Assembly (NCBI GenBank): GCA_044222225.1
Contig: JBGANR010000003.1
Span: 124,001 to 188,000, forward strand
Source: JBGANR01 sp044222225
GTDB lineage: Bacteria > Actinomycetota > Actinomycetes > Mycobacteriales > Mycobacteriaceae
DNA: 64,000 nt
Direction of reading: 5' to 3'
Of the stretch, positions 1 through 8,204 are shown one piece after another. The number at the start of each line of letters is the position of its first letter. Within the stretch, counting starts at the first letter, position 1. The translations under genes and the position numbers were made by a program. The notes below the pieces were generated by a model that was not told the DNA's origin, ran no database searches, and saw only the letters and a program-made list of their open reading frames with translations.

Positions 1-1250
1 CGGCCGTCGACGTCCTGCACGATCCCGGCCAGCGAGTTCGTCTCCGAGAGCGTGCCGGTCTTGGCGCGCGCCCAGCCCGCCGCGACGCCGCTGGGTCCGG
101 TGAACCGGTCGGCCAGCGTCCCGCTCGCCGCCGCCACCGGCAACGTGTCGAGCAGCGGACGCAGCCGCGGCTCGGCGTCGCCCGAGGCCGCCACGAGCAG
201 ATCGTCGAGGACCTTGGCCGGCAGCGTCGTCTTCTCCGACAGCCCGCTGGCATCGGCGAGCGAGACCCCCGACAGGTCGATCCCCTTGTCCCCCAACACT
301 TTTCGGATGGCGGCGAGGCCGTCCGCATGGCTGGAGCCGGCGCCGATCTGCTTGGCGAGGTCGATCGCCAGCGTCTCCGCGAGGACGTTGTCGGAGTGGA
401 TCATCATGTCGCGCAGCCGCACCGAGAGCGTCGCCGAACGGACGCCGGCCAGTACCTTCGCGCCCTGCGGCGCCGTCGCCTTGCCGGACGTCTTGACGCC
501 GAGCTCCTTGGCCAGCGCCGCCGCGGCGTCGGCGGCCGGGGTGTCGGTGCGCGGGGCGTAGTTCTCCTGTTTGGTGCGTCCGGAATCGAGCATGACCGGC
601 TCGATCGGGGTGATGTTGCCGGCGGCGATATCGGCGCGCTCCCAAGAGGAGACGAACGTCGGGCCGGTGTAGGCGGAGGTGTCGACGGCGACCGACGTCG
701 CCGTCACTCCGTTCGCCTTCAGCTGCCGGGCGAGGTCCGCGATGCGAGGGGCGTCCGTGAACCACGACTTCTCGCCGGGCGCCGCGGCGCTCAGCGTCGG
801 ATCGCCCGCGCCGACGAGGATCACCTGCCCGCCGGGGCCCTCGACGACGTTCGTCGTGATCCGGCTCGTCGGATCGAACGTCAGCAGCGCGGCCGACGCC
901 ACGAGCAGCTTGGTCACCGACGCCGCCGTCTGCGGCGCCGTCGGATCGGACGACCAGAGGACCTGGCCGGTCCGGGCGTCGGTGACGACGCCGGTGAGCT
1001 TGCCGAGACCGGGATCGGCCAGGGCGGCGCCGACCTGCGTCGTCAACGCGGCGGCCGCGGGGGCGGGCGCGTTCGGATCGACGGGATTGACGACGGGCGT
1101 CGGCGTGACGAGCGCGGGCCGCGGCCTCGCCGGAGCGGCGTCGTCATCGCCCCAGGTCAGCGCCACGACGCCGATCGCGACCGCCGCCAGTACCACCAGC
1201 ACCGCGGCGATCGACGCCACGAGGGCGCGGCGGGAGCGGAGGCTGGGCAC
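1..1250 (-). CDS. dacB: D-alanyl-D-alanine carboxypeptidase/endopeptidase (PBP4 type), 3' end beyond window
   Basis: Penicillin-binding protein of the DacB/PBP4 (S13) family, which trims peptidoglycan stem peptides outside the membrane. All three active-site motifs are visible: SVTK near residue 110, SDN near 285 and KTG near 395, in the order and spacing of the family. The first ~25 residues form a signal-anchor (basic RSRR, then a Val/Ala-rich hydrophobic run), followed by a Pro/Ala-rich linker. The GTG at 1250 is the only usable start because an in-frame TGA lies at 1268-1266; an ATG at 1269 is out of frame. The gene runs off the left edge and lacks its last few dozen codons. It is divergent from ppa, an adjacency known from mycobacteria. 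Confidence 0.9.
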   Translation of the reverse strand, partial: MPSLRSRRALVASIAAVLVVLAAVAIGVVALTWGDDDAAPARPRPALVTPTPVVNPVDPNAPAPAAAALTTQVGAALADPGLGKLTGVVTDARTGQVLWSSDPTAPQTAASVTKLLVASAALLTFDPTSRITTNVVEGPGGQVILVGAGDPTLSAAAPGEKSWFTDAPRIADLARQLKANGVTATSVAVDTSAYTGPTFVSSWERADIAAGNITPIEPVMLDSGRTKQENYAPRTDTPAADAAAALAKELGVKTSGKATAPQGAKVLAGVRSATLSVRLRDMMIHSDNVLAETLAIDLAKQIGAGSSHADGLAAIRKVLGDKGIDLSGVSLADASGLSEKTTLPAKVLDDLLVAASGDAEPRLRPLLDTLPVAAASGTLADRFTGPSGVAAGWARAKTGTLSETNSLAGIVQDVDG

Positions 1251-1385
1251 GGGCGCTCGCTTTCGTCATGGGGCCCGGGTTCGTCACGGGGCCGGGTTCG
1301 TCATGCGGCTCGGGCCGCAGCGACCACCACAGTATCGTTGACGCCGATCACCGCGAGCAGCACGAACCGATCAGGAGCGGAGCCC

Positions 1386-1874
1386 ATGGAGTTGGACGTC
1401 GTCATCGAGATCCCGAAGGGATCGCGCAACAAGTACGAGGTCGACCACGAGACCGGCAAGGTGCGTCTGGATCGCTACCTGTGGACCTCGATGGCCTACC
1501 CTGCCGACTACGGCTTCTTCGAGGGCACCCTCGGTGAGGACGGCGACCCGCTCGACGCGTTCGTCCTGCTCACCGAGTCGGTCTTCCCGGGATGCATCGT
1601 CGAGGCGCGACCCGTCGGACTGTTCAAGATGGTCGACGAGGCGGGCGGCGACGACAAGGTCCTGTGCGTCCCCGCCGGTGACAGCCGGTGGGATCACATC
1701 CAGGACGTCGCCCACGTGCCGCAGAGCGTCCTCGACGAGATCAAGCACTTCTTCGTCCACTACAAGGACCTGGAGCCCGGCAAGCACGTCGACGCGGCCG
1801 ACTGGGCCGGACGCGCCGAGGCCGAGGCCGAGGTGCAGGCCTCGATCGAGCGTCTCAAGACGTCCGGCCACTGA
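1386..1874 (+). CDS. ppa: inorganic pyrophosphatase
   Basis: Soluble family I inorganic pyrophosphatase of 162 residues, hydrolysing PPi to two phosphates and so pulling biosynthetic reactions forward. It shows the family signature EDGDPLDAF, the early EIPKGSRNKYE segment and the DDKVL region that carry metal- and PPi-binding acidic residues. Length is normal for bacterial Ppa. ATG at 1386 is preceded by an AGGAG ribosome site about seven bases upstream; longer in-frame extensions upstream only read the antisense of dacB. A hairpin at 1881-1920 closes the gene. Confidence 0.97.
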   Translation: MELDVVIEIPKGSRNKYEVDHETGKVRLDRYLWTSMAYPADYGFFEGTLGEDGDPLDAFVLLTESVFPGCIVEARPVGLFKMVDEAGGDDKVLCVPAGDSRWDHIQDVAHVPQSVLDEIKHFFVHYKDLEPGKHVDAADWAGRAEAEAEVQASIERLKTSGH

Positions 1875-1880
1875 GCCTCA

Positions 1881-1920
1881 GACGGCGGCCCGCCCCGGAG
1901 TTCCGGTGCGGGCCGTCGTC
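1881..1920. terminator. bidirectional hairpin between convergent ppa and XRE-cupin gene
   Basis: Arms 1881-1893 and 1908-1920 pair at 12 of 13 positions, and an inner CCGGA/TCCGG pair extends the stem. It sits exactly between two convergent genes and overlaps the stop of the minus-strand gene. No strong T-tract is visible, as is usual in high-GC actinobacteria. Confidence 0.6.
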
Positions 1921-2491
1921 ATTCCTGCAGGTCGGCGACGTGCATCCGCTGCCCGGACGGTGAGAACAGACCGATGATCTCGGCCGGATCGGCGTCCGTG
2001 CCGAAGGCGTGCGGTGTGCGGGTGTCGAACTCGACCGCCTCGCCGGCCTCGATGACGAACTCCCGGTCGCCGAGCCGCAACCGCAGCCTGCCGGTGACGA
2101 CGTAGAGCCACTCGTGCCCGGCGTGCACCCGCTGCCGAGGCGGCGCCACGCCGGCGGGGATGACGTGCTTGTAGGCGCGGACACCGGCGTCACCGCGCGA
2201 GAGCGGCAGGATGATCTGGCCGTCGGGGCGCGTCAGCGGCCAGCCGTGGACGCGCGGATCACCGATCTCCGGCGCCCCGACCAACTCGTCCAGCGGCACG
2301 CCGTAGCAGCGCGCCAGCGGCAACACCAGCTCCAGCGTGGCGCGACGGCCGCCCGATTCGAGCCGCGAAAGCGTGCTCACCGAGATCCCGGTCGTCGCCG
2401 AGACGGCGAGCAACGTCAGTCCGCGCGCCTCCCGGGTCGCACGCAGCCGGCCGCCGACGGCGTCGAGCGTGCGCTCGGTGTCCTCGTCCAT
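1919..2491 (-). CDS. XRE-family regulator with C-terminal cupin domain
   Basis: A 190-residue regulator: an N-terminal Cro/C1-type helix-turn-helix (about residues 12-66, recognition region VSTLSRLESGGR) and a C-terminal cupin_2 barrel (about 105-185, with HAGHEWLYVVTG and the second motif region TPHAFG). Such proteins bind DNA and sense a small ligand through the cupin. The gene is divergent from a thioredoxin-reductase-like flavoprotein across a 167-bp gap holding two inverted repeats (2523-2576 and 2611-2630), so it probably controls itself and that neighbour. The ligand is unknown. The ATG at 2491 gives a normal N-terminus for the family. Confidence 0.88.
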   Translation of the reverse strand: MDEDTERTLDAVGGRLRATREARGLTLLAVSATTGISVSTLSRLESGGRRATLELVLPLARCYGVPLDELVGAPEIGDPRVHGWPLTRPDGQIILPLSRGDAGVRAYKHVIPAGVAPPRQRVHAGHEWLYVVTGRLRLRLGDREFVIEAGEAVEFDTRTPHAFGTDADPAEIIGLFSPSGQRMHVADLQE

Positions 2492-2522
2492 GCGGGCGAT
2501 GGTGCCACGCCCGACCGAACGT

Positions 2523-2576
2523 CATAGCGGTGGACAACCGCCATGGTCATGGCTATGGCAGCTGTCCAGGGCTATG
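2523..2576. promoter_or_regulatory. long inverted repeat, candidate operator
   Basis: Left arm 2523-2536 and right arm 2563-2576 match as an inverted repeat at 12 of 14 positions (CATAGC..TGGACA / TGTCCA..GCTATG). It lies just upstream of the XRE-cupin start and is a candidate binding site for that regulator. Confidence 0.5.
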
Positions 2577-2610
2577 CCGATCGCCTTGCCGGCTCACTCA
2601 AGTTGCTGAA

Positions 2611-2630
2611 TTGGCAAACTTGCTTGCCAA
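2611..2630. promoter_or_regulatory. TTGGCAA-N6-TTGCCAA palindrome, candidate operator
   Basis: Perfect 7-bp arms separated by 6 bp, 28 bases before the flavoprotein start at 2659. The position suits repression of the flavoprotein promoter by the divergent XRE-cupin regulator; binding is inference. Confidence 0.55.
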
Positions 2631-2658
2631 TACGGCTGGTGGCGACGACACTGACCCC

Positions 2659-3564
2659 ATGATCGATGTAGCGGTGGTAGGCGGAGGTTCGGCGGGACTC
2701 GCGGCGGCGGTGGCACTCGCCCGCTCGTTGCGAAAGGTGACGGTGATCGACGCGGGCCATCCGCGCAACGCACCGGCGGAGGGCGCGCACAACGTCCTCG
2801 GACAAGAGGGCATCGCGCCGCTCGACCTGCTGGCCGAGGGACGGCGGGAGGCGACCGGGTACGGCGCGACGATCGTCGACGGCTCCGCGGTCGGCGTGCG
2901 ACGCGTCGACGGCGGCTTCGAGCTCGACCTCGCCGGCGGCGAACGGATCACCGCGCGCCGGCTGCTGCTCGCGACCGGGTTGCGCGACGAGCGTCCGGAC
3001 GTACCGGGACTCACCGAGCAGTGGGGACGCGACGTGCTGCACTGCCCCTACTGCCACGGCTACGAGGTGCGCGGCAAGCGGATCGCCGTGCTCGCGACGG
3101 GCCCGGCCACCGAACACCAGGCGCTGCTGTTCCGTCAGTTGTCGGACCGGGTCGTCGTCGTGCGGCACGGGGTCGACGAGTTCGAGCCGGCGACGTCCGC
3201 GCGATTCGCGGCGCGCGGCATCGAGGTCGTCGACGGCCCGGCCTGTGAGCTGCGTGTCGAGGACGGCAGGCTGTGCGCCGTCGTGCTCGACACGGGAGAG
3301 ATCGAGGCCGACGCTCTCGTGGTCGCACCTCGATTCATCGCGAACGCCGACCTCTACCGAGCACTCGGTGGCACGACCACCGCGCACCCGATGGGCGAGT
3401 TCATCGCCACCGGCATGAACGGCAAGACCGATCTGGACGGCGTCTGGGCCGCGGGCAACGTCGCCGAGCTCTCCGCAATGGTCGTCGGAGCGGCCGCATC
3501 CGGCATCTCGGCCGCTGCGGGCGTCAACGCCGAACTCGCCTTCGCCGACGCGGAAATGTACTGA
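2659..3564 (+). CDS. thioredoxin-reductase-like NAD(P)/FAD-dependent oxidoreductase
   Basis: A 301-residue flavoprotein of the thioredoxin reductase fold. An N-terminal FAD Rossmann motif (VVGGGSAGLAAA) is followed by a redox CPYC motif in HCPYCHGYEV (about residues 130-139), a central NAD(P) domain that starts near RIAVLATG, and a C-terminal FAD segment with GVWAAGN. The central nucleotide motif is weak compared with true TrxB (ATGPA rather than GGGDS/A), so the electron donor may differ. No thioredoxin gene is adjacent. ATG 2659 starts directly at the FAD fold; the longer reading upstream would run through the operator region. Divergent from, and probably regulated by, the XRE-cupin gene. 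Confidence 0.88.
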   Translation: MIDVAVVGGGSAGLAAAVALARSLRKVTVIDAGHPRNAPAEGAHNVLGQEGIAPLDLLAEGRREATGYGATIVDGSAVGVRRVDGGFELDLAGGERITARRLLLATGLRDERPDVPGLTEQWGRDVLHCPYCHGYEVRGKRIAVLATGPATEHQALLFRQLSDRVVVVRHGVDEFEPATSARFAARGIEVVDGPACELRVEDGRLCAVVLDTGEIEADALVVAPRFIANADLYRALGGTTTAHPMGEFIATGMNGKTDLDGVWAAGNVAELSAMVVGAAASGISAAAGVNAELAFADAEMY

Positions 3565-3566
3565 CC

Positions 3567-3637
3567 GGTACCTGTCAACGAGCGGGGAGACGCGACGATA
3601 TACGTCGCGCCGCCCCGCTCAGCAACAGTCTTCGCCG
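3567..3637. repeat. intergenic hairpin element, copy A
   Basis: Lies between two convergent genes. It begins GGTACCTGTC (3567-3576), has an imperfect hairpin with arms GAGCGGGG (3580-3587) and CCCCGCTC (3613-3620) around a GATATAC-type loop, and ends with ACAGTCTTCGCCG. The same framework recurs at 9556-9626, also between convergent genes. Probably a bidirectional terminator or a small mobile repeat. Confidence 0.55.
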
Positions 3638-3639
3638 GA

Positions 3640-5292
3640 TCAGACGACAGGCCCGCCCGCCTCGGCGGCGGCACGCTGCTCATCGAGCCCCGACGCCGAT
3701 CTCAGCGGCACCTCGCGCCACACCAGCGTCAGGAGGAACGCGATGAGCGCGATCACGGACACCGAGAGGAAGACGACGTCCATCGATTCCGCGAAGCCCT
3801 GCTTGATCGGGTGCGCGATCTCGGCGGGAAGCGTCGCGATGATCGACGTGTCCGATAGCACGCCCTCGTGTCCACCGCTGAGCAGACCGCTCACCGCGGG
3901 GTCGCCGGCGTGCGCGACGACGGCCTGCTGGAACTCGGGTGTCGCCTTCGCGGCGTCGAACTCGCCGGAGATGTTGGGCCCGACCAGCGAGAACAACACC
4001 GAGAAGAAGATGGCGACGCCGAGCGTGCCGCCGATCTGCCGGAAGAACGTGGCCGACGCCGTCGAGACGCCCATGTCCTTGGCGGGCAGCATGTTCTGCA
4101 GCGCCATCGTCACCGACGGCAGGATGTTGCCGAGCCCGAAGCCCAGGAACGCGGCCAGGAGCTCGACCTGCCACAGCTTCGTATCGGCCGAGACCCAGTG
4201 CATGACGAACGTCGCCACCGCGACCACTCCCGTGCCGACGATCGGATGCAGTCGGTAGCGGCCGGTGCGCGAGATCAGCTGACCGGCGACCATCGAACCG
4301 AGCATGAGGCCGAGCACCATCGGCAACATGAGCAGGCCGGAGCCCATCGGACTCGCGTCGCGGACCACCTGGAAGTACTGCGGCAGCATCGAGATGCCGC
4401 CGAACATGACGGCGCCGACCAGCACGCTGATGACGATGCCCTGCGCGAACTGTCGATCGGCGAAGATGCGCAGCGGGATGATGGCGGACTCGCCCATCCA
4501 CTTCTCGATGGCGACGAATGCCAGGACGCCGACGGCGCCGACGATGTAGCAGGTCAGCGACATCGCGCTCGACCAGCCCCACGTCCGGCCCTGCTCCGCG
4601 ACGATGAGCAGCGGCACGAGTCCGAGGGTCAGCGTCGTCGCACCCCACCAGTCGACCTTGATGTTCTTGTTCAGCGTCTGATTGATGTGCAGCAGCCGCC
4701 ACACGACGGCCAGTGCCAGGACTCCGACGGGCACGTTGACGAGGAACACCCACCGCCAGCCGCTGACGCCGAAGATGTCCGCCTGCTCGGCGAAGAGGCC
4801 GCCGAGCACCGGGCCGAGCACCGCGGACGTGCCGAACACGGCCATGAAGTAGCCCTGGTAACGAGCACGCTCACGAGGCGCGACGATGTCGCCCATGATC
4901 GCCAGCGCGAGCGACATCAGGCCGCCGGCGCCGATGCCCTGCACCGCGCGGTAGGCCGCGAGCTCGTACATCGACGTCGCCGTGGCGCAGAGCAGCGAGC
5001 CGGCGACGAACACGACGATCGCCAGCAGATAGAACGGACGCCGGCCGAAGATGTCGGAGAGCTTGCCGTACAGCGGCGTCGCGATGGTGGAGGTGATGAG
5101 GTATGCCGTCGTCACCCACGCCTGCAGGTCGTAGCCGTGCAGGTCGTCGGCGATGGTGCGGATGGCCGTCGAGACGATCGTCTGATCGAGCGAGGCCAGG
5201 AACATGCCCATGAGCAGGCCGCCGAGGATGGCGAGCACCTGCCGGTGGGACAGCGGCGACGCGGGTTTCGCGTCGGCGGAAGCGGCGGTCAT
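3640..5292 (-). CDS. DHA2-family (14-TMS) MFS multidrug efflux transporter
   Basis: A 550-residue drug:H+ antiporter of the DHA2/EmrB type. The N-terminus shows LDQTIVSTA (motif D1) after the first helix and GKLSDIFGRRP (motif A) between helices 2 and 3; about 14 hydrophobic segments follow. The start at 5292 overlaps the stop of the upstream MarR gene as ATGA, so the two are translationally coupled. MarR control of a DHA2 pump is a common arrangement for drug- or phenolic-inducible efflux; the substrate cannot be read. Longer in-frame readings upstream run through the MarR gene in the wrong frame and were dropped. Confidence 0.93.
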   Translation of the reverse strand: MTAASADAKPASPLSHRQVLAILGGLLMGMFLASLDQTIVSTAIRTIADDLHGYDLQAWVTTAYLITSTIATPLYGKLSDIFGRRPFYLLAIVVFVAGSLLCATATSMYELAAYRAVQGIGAGGLMSLALAIMGDIVAPRERARYQGYFMAVFGTSAVLGPVLGGLFAEQADIFGVSGWRWVFLVNVPVGVLALAVVWRLLHINQTLNKNIKVDWWGATTLTLGLVPLLIVAEQGRTWGWSSAMSLTCYIVGAVGVLAFVAIEKWMGESAIIPLRIFADRQFAQGIVISVLVGAVMFGGISMLPQYFQVVRDASPMGSGLLMLPMVLGLMLGSMVAGQLISRTGRYRLHPIVGTGVVAVATFVMHWVSADTKLWQVELLAAFLGFGLGNILPSVTMALQNMLPAKDMGVSTASATFFRQIGGTLGVAIFFSVLFSLVGPNISGEFDAAKATPEFQQAVVAHAGDPAVSGLLSGGHEGVLSDTSIIATLPAEIAHPIKQGFAESMDVVFLSVSVIALIAFLLTLVWREVPLRSASGLDEQRAAAEAGGPVV

Positions 5293-5825
5293 CGGCCGTC
5301 CTTTCCAGTGGAGTCGGGGCTTGTCGAGACGTGCTCCTCCGCGGAGGAGACGAAACGGCCGAGAAGGGTGGCGAACAGCGTCAGTTCGTCGTCGGTCCAG
5401 TCGGCGGTGATGGTGTGGAAACGTCCGTTCCGGGAGTGCCTGAGCTCCTCGACCCGGGCGCGTCCGGCCGCCGTGAGCACGAGTACCGAGGCTCTGCCGT
5501 CCTCCGGGTCCGGTGCACGTTCGACCAGACCCGCCGCAACGAGCGTCGAGACGTGCCGGCTGACCGTCGACGGGTCCGTGTAGACGGCGCCGGCCAGATC
5601 GCGGGCGCGCATCGGACCGCATCGCGCGAGGACGAGGAGGCACCGGTGCGCGGCCTGCTCCCCGCCGACGGCCGCGGCCGCGTGCAGATGGCGGTCCCGG
5701 AGCCGCGACAGCGTCGTGACGTGGGTGCCGATCTCCTCGACGGACCGCTCCCGCGAGACGGAGTCGGCGATCACCGAGACGGAGCTTGCGGAGTCGATCG
5801 TCCCCGAATTAGTTGCATGAGGCAC
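5289..5825 (-). CDS. MarR-family transcriptional regulator
   Basis: A 178-residue winged-helix regulator. The DNA-binding part reads through RARDLAGAVYTDPSTVSRHV (helix 3-recognition helix) to a wing with PDPEDGRASV, the hallmark D-x-R of MarR proteins. First gene of a two-gene operon with the DHA2 transporter, sharing an ATGA overlap. The GTG at 5825 is the most 5' start; N-terminal residues before the first dimerisation helix are low-complexity and the true start may be slightly downstream. Confidence 0.9.
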   Translation of the reverse strand: MPHATNSGTIDSASSVSVIADSVSRERSVEEIGTHVTTLSRLRDRHLHAAAAVGGEQAAHRCLLVLARCGPMRARDLAGAVYTDPSTVSRHVSTLVAAGLVERAPDPEDGRASVLVLTAAGRARVEELRHSRNGRFHTITADWTDDELTLFATLLGRFVSSAEEHVSTSPDSTGKDGR

Positions 5826-5897
5826 GCATCTAAATGTAGACCTGCGGACGCCGCCCGTCCACCGGGGCGAGCGACGTCACAACGGCATCGGGCAGGA

Positions 5898-6731
5898 CTA
5901 CTCCCCGGCGAACCGGGCCGTCCGCTTCTCCATCACCGCGCCCATGGCCTCGCCGAGGTCCTTGCTCGCGAGGAACGCCGCATTCCAGGCCGCCACATAG
6001 CGGTTGGCGGCGGCGATCTCGTCGGCCCGCGCGTTCTCCAGGACGGCCTTGGCGCCCTGGACGGCCAGCGGCGGGTTGGCGGCGATCTCCGCCGCCGTAC
6101 CCCGCGCGAGAGCCAGCACGCCTTCGTGATCGTCCGCGACGTCGTTGACCAGACCGATCCGCCGGGCGTGCGCGGCGTCGACGTCGCGTCCGGTGAACAG
6201 CAGTTCCCGCAGGTGACCCTGCCCGATGATCGACGGGAGATAGGCGAGCGTGCCCATGTCGGCGACGATCGCGATCTTCACCTCGCGGATCGAGAACCTG
6301 GCATCGGCCGAGGCGTAGCGGACGTCCGCGGCGGCGATGATGTCGATGCCGCCGCCGATGCACCAGCCGTGCACCGCCGCGACGACGGGCTTGCGGCAGC
6401 CGCCGATCGACTCGGCCGCGCGCTGCATCGCCCGGATGTGATCGTGGAAGTCGGTGCGCGGCCTGGCGAGCCCGCCGTCGACGAACAGCGGCCCGAGCGC
6501 CAGCCCCGAGGACGTCAGATCGAGGCCGTAGGTGAACTGCCGGCCGGAACCCGTCAGCACGACGGCGCGGACGTCCGGGTCGGCGTCGAGGGCGTCGAAG
6601 ACGACCGGCACCTCGGCCCAGAAGTCCGGCCCCATCGCGTTGCCCTTGCCCGGACCGACCAGCGTCACCTCGGCGACGTGGTCGGCGACCTCGACGGTCA
6701 GGGCCTTGTAGGTGTGCTCGCGGTAGCTCAT
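5898..6731 (-). CDS. crotonase-family dienoyl-CoA isomerase
   Basis: A 277-residue crotonase-fold protein. The oxyanion-hole segments are present (TYGLDLTSSG near residue 67 and HGWCIGGGID near 121). Two acids sit where the delta3,5-delta2,4-dienoyl-CoA isomerase ECH1 has its catalytic pair: Glu150 in REVK and Asp158 in VADMGTL, eight residues apart as in ECH1 (E196/D204). This favours dienoyl-CoA isomerisation in unsaturated fatty-acid beta-oxidation over plain hydration. It lies downstream of the aminotransferase gene on the same strand, reminiscent of the echA21-hisC2 neighbourhood in mycobacteria. Confidence 0.85.
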   Translation of the reverse strand: MSYREHTYKALTVEVADHVAEVTLVGPGKGNAMGPDFWAEVPVVFDALDADPDVRAVVLTGSGRQFTYGLDLTSSGLALGPLFVDGGLARPRTDFHDHIRAMQRAAESIGGCRKPVVAAVHGWCIGGGIDIIAAADVRYASADARFSIREVKIAIVADMGTLAYLPSIIGQGHLRELLFTGRDVDAAHARRIGLVNDVADDHEGVLALARGTAAEIAANPPLAVQGAKAVLENARADEIAAANRYVAAWNAAFLASKDLGEAMGAVMEKRTARFAGE

Positions 6732-6772
6732 GGCGTCACCCTATTCCGGCCGCCTTCGCCGCGGCCGACGCG

Positions 6773-7837
6773 TCAGGACGGCCAGTTCGACGCGAAGGCG
6801 ACGACCGGGTCGTTCTCGGCCGGATCGGTGACCGTGATCCGCACGCCGGAACCGGCGAACGGGCGGACGATGAAGCCCGCCTCGGCCGCGTCGGCGGCGA
6901 ACTGCGCGGCGCCGTCGCCGAGGTCGAGCCAGTAGAAGTTGGTCTGCGTCACCGGCACCGTGTAGCCGAGGTCGCGCAGCGCCGTCGTGACGCGGATCCG
7001 CTCGGTGACGATCCGGTCCGTGCGCGCCAGCAACTCCGGCTCGGCGTCGGGGGCCAGGCAGGCGACGGCCGCGGCCTGTGCCAGCGAGTTCACCGAGAAC
7101 GGGACGTGCACACGCCGCAGCGCGCCGATGATCTCCGGCGAGCCGATCGCGTATCCGACGCGCAGCCCGGCGAGACCGTACGCCTTGGAGAACGTGCGCA
7201 GCACGACGACGTTCGGGTGGCGGCGCACGAGGTCGACGCCGTCGATCCGCTCGGCGTCACTGGGCCGGACGTACTCGATGTACGCCTCGTCGAGGGCGAC
7301 GACGACGTCCGACGGGACCGCCTCGAGGAAGTCCTCCAGCGCGTCCCGCGTGACGACGGTGCCCGTCGGGTTGTTGGGGTTGCAGACGAAGATCAGCCGG
7401 GTGCGCTCGGTGACCGCACCGGCCATCGCCCGCAGATCGTGCACGGCCCAGCTGGTCAGCGGCACGGTGACCGGCTTCGCGCCGCCGGCGAGGGCGACGA
7501 TCGGGTACGCCTCGAAGCTGCGCTGCGCGAACAGCACCTCGTCGCCGGGCGTGCAGGTCACCGTGACGAGGTTCTGGCAGAGCGTCACCGAACCGTTGCC
7601 GACCTGCACCTGGTCGGCGCCGACGCCGAGGCGGCCGGCCAGCAGCTCCGTCAAGGCGATCTGGCCGTTGTCGGGGTAGCGGTTGAGGCCGCGCGCGGCG
7701 TCGGCGATGGCCTCGGCGACGCTGGGCAGCGGGCCGAGCGTCGTCTCGTTGCTCGCGAGCTTGACCGAACCGGGGCGCGATTTGCCAGGAACGTACGCGG
7801 GCAGAGAGGCGATGTCGGGGCGCAGCCGAAGAGTCAC
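6773..7837 (-). CDS. hisC2: histidinol-phosphate/aromatic aminotransferase (HisC2/Pat type)
   Basis: A 354-residue class I/II PLP aminotransferase. It carries the HisC-type N-terminus (LASNETTLGPLPSV), the cofactor-site segment CNPNNPTGT and the PLP lysine in TFSKAYGLAGLRVG, plus a late GVRITV. These proteins transfer amino groups to imidazole acetol phosphate or aromatic keto acids. Because the gene is not in a his operon and sits by a crotonase, the aromatic (Pat) assignment is at least as likely as a role in histidine synthesis. ATG 7837 lies next to the divergent tRNA-Ser promoter. Confidence 0.88.
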   Translation of the reverse strand: MTLRLRPDIASLPAYVPGKSRPGSVKLASNETTLGPLPSVAEAIADAARGLNRYPDNGQIALTELLAGRLGVGADQVQVGNGSVTLCQNLVTVTCTPGDEVLFAQRSFEAYPIVALAGGAKPVTVPLTSWAVHDLRAMAGAVTERTRLIFVCNPNNPTGTVVTRDALEDFLEAVPSDVVVALDEAYIEYVRPSDAERIDGVDLVRRHPNVVVLRTFSKAYGLAGLRVGYAIGSPEIIGALRRVHVPFSVNSLAQAAAVACLAPDAEPELLARTDRIVTERIRVTTALRDLGYTVPVTQTNFYWLDLGDGAAQFAADAAEAGFIVRPFAGSGVRITVTDPAENDPVVAFASNWPS

Positions 7838-7868
7838 GGGCTCACCCTAACGCCGGTGACCAGCAGTT

Positions 7869-7896
7869 TTGTGTAGTCGGGCCGATCGTGTAACGT
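7869..7896 (+). promoter_or_regulatory. promoter of tRNA-Ser(GCT)
   Basis: TTGTGT at 7869-7874 and TAACGT at 7891-7896 with a 16-bp spacer, about 30 bases ahead of the mature tRNA 5' end. Confidence 0.6.
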
Positions 7897-7927
7897 TTCT
7901 TCCCGGCGGTTCGACCAGAACTCCGCT

Positions 7928-8019
7928 GGAGGCGTGCCAGAGCGGCCGAATGGGACTCACTGCTAATGAGTTGTCCCGCTAAAACGGGACCGGAGGTTCA
8001 AATCCTCTCGCCTCCGCCA
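7928..8019 (+). tRNA. tRNA-Ser (anticodon GCT)
   Basis: 92 nt with encoded CCA. Acceptor stem GGAGGCG/CGCCTCC, anticodon loop CTGCTAA giving GCT, a class II long variable arm (CCCGCTAAAACGGG) and a T-loop GGTTCAAATCC. Discriminator G as in bacterial serine tRNAs. Confidence 0.97.
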
Positions 8020-8035
8020 CGTCCTTCGGGGCGGG

Positions 8036-8041
8036 TATAAT
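8036..8041 (+). promoter_or_regulatory. -10 box (TATAAT) of tRNA-Arg
   Basis: A consensus TATAAT lies 12 bases before the mature tRNA-Arg 5' end in the 33-bp gap after tRNA-Ser. No good -35 is seen, since that position falls in the end of tRNA-Ser. Confidence 0.55.
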
Positions 8042-8052
8042 TTCACAAGCAT

Positions 8053-8125
8053 GCGCCCGTAGCTCAACGGATAGAGCACCTGACTACGGATCAGGAGGTT
8101 AGGGGTTCGAATCCCTTCGGGCGCA
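8053..8125 (+). tRNA. tRNA-Arg (anticodon ACG)
   Basis: 73 nt without encoded CCA. Acceptor GCGCCCG/CGGGCGC, D-loop AGCTCAACGG, anticodon loop CTACGGA giving ACG, T-arm GGGGTTCGAATCCC and discriminator A. Confidence 0.97.
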
Positions 8126-8132
8126 CTCACGA

Positions 8133-8165
8133 GCCCCTGCCATCGGCGACGCCGGCGGCAGGGGC
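8133..8165 (+). terminator. intrinsic terminator after the tRNA pair
   Basis: Perfect 9-bp stem GCCCCTGCC (8133-8141) / GGCAGGGGC (8157-8165) followed by TTGTT, directly behind tRNA-Arg. Confidence 0.8.
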
Positions 8166-8204
8166 TTGTTCATGTCCTACGAGTCTTGCTGCTCTTCGCG
8201 TCGG

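Noticed and set aside
52..1874. Long plus-strand open frames over the dacB region, including a 515-residue reading into ppa
   Set aside because: They are Arg-rich antisense readings of dacB; the minus strand carries all PBP4 motifs, and ppa begins at 1386.
3868..5583. 571-residue plus-strand open frame over the MFS and MarR genes
   Set aside because: Composition is His/Asp/Arg-rich shadow sequence; the minus strand encodes a clear DHA2 transporter and MarR regulator.
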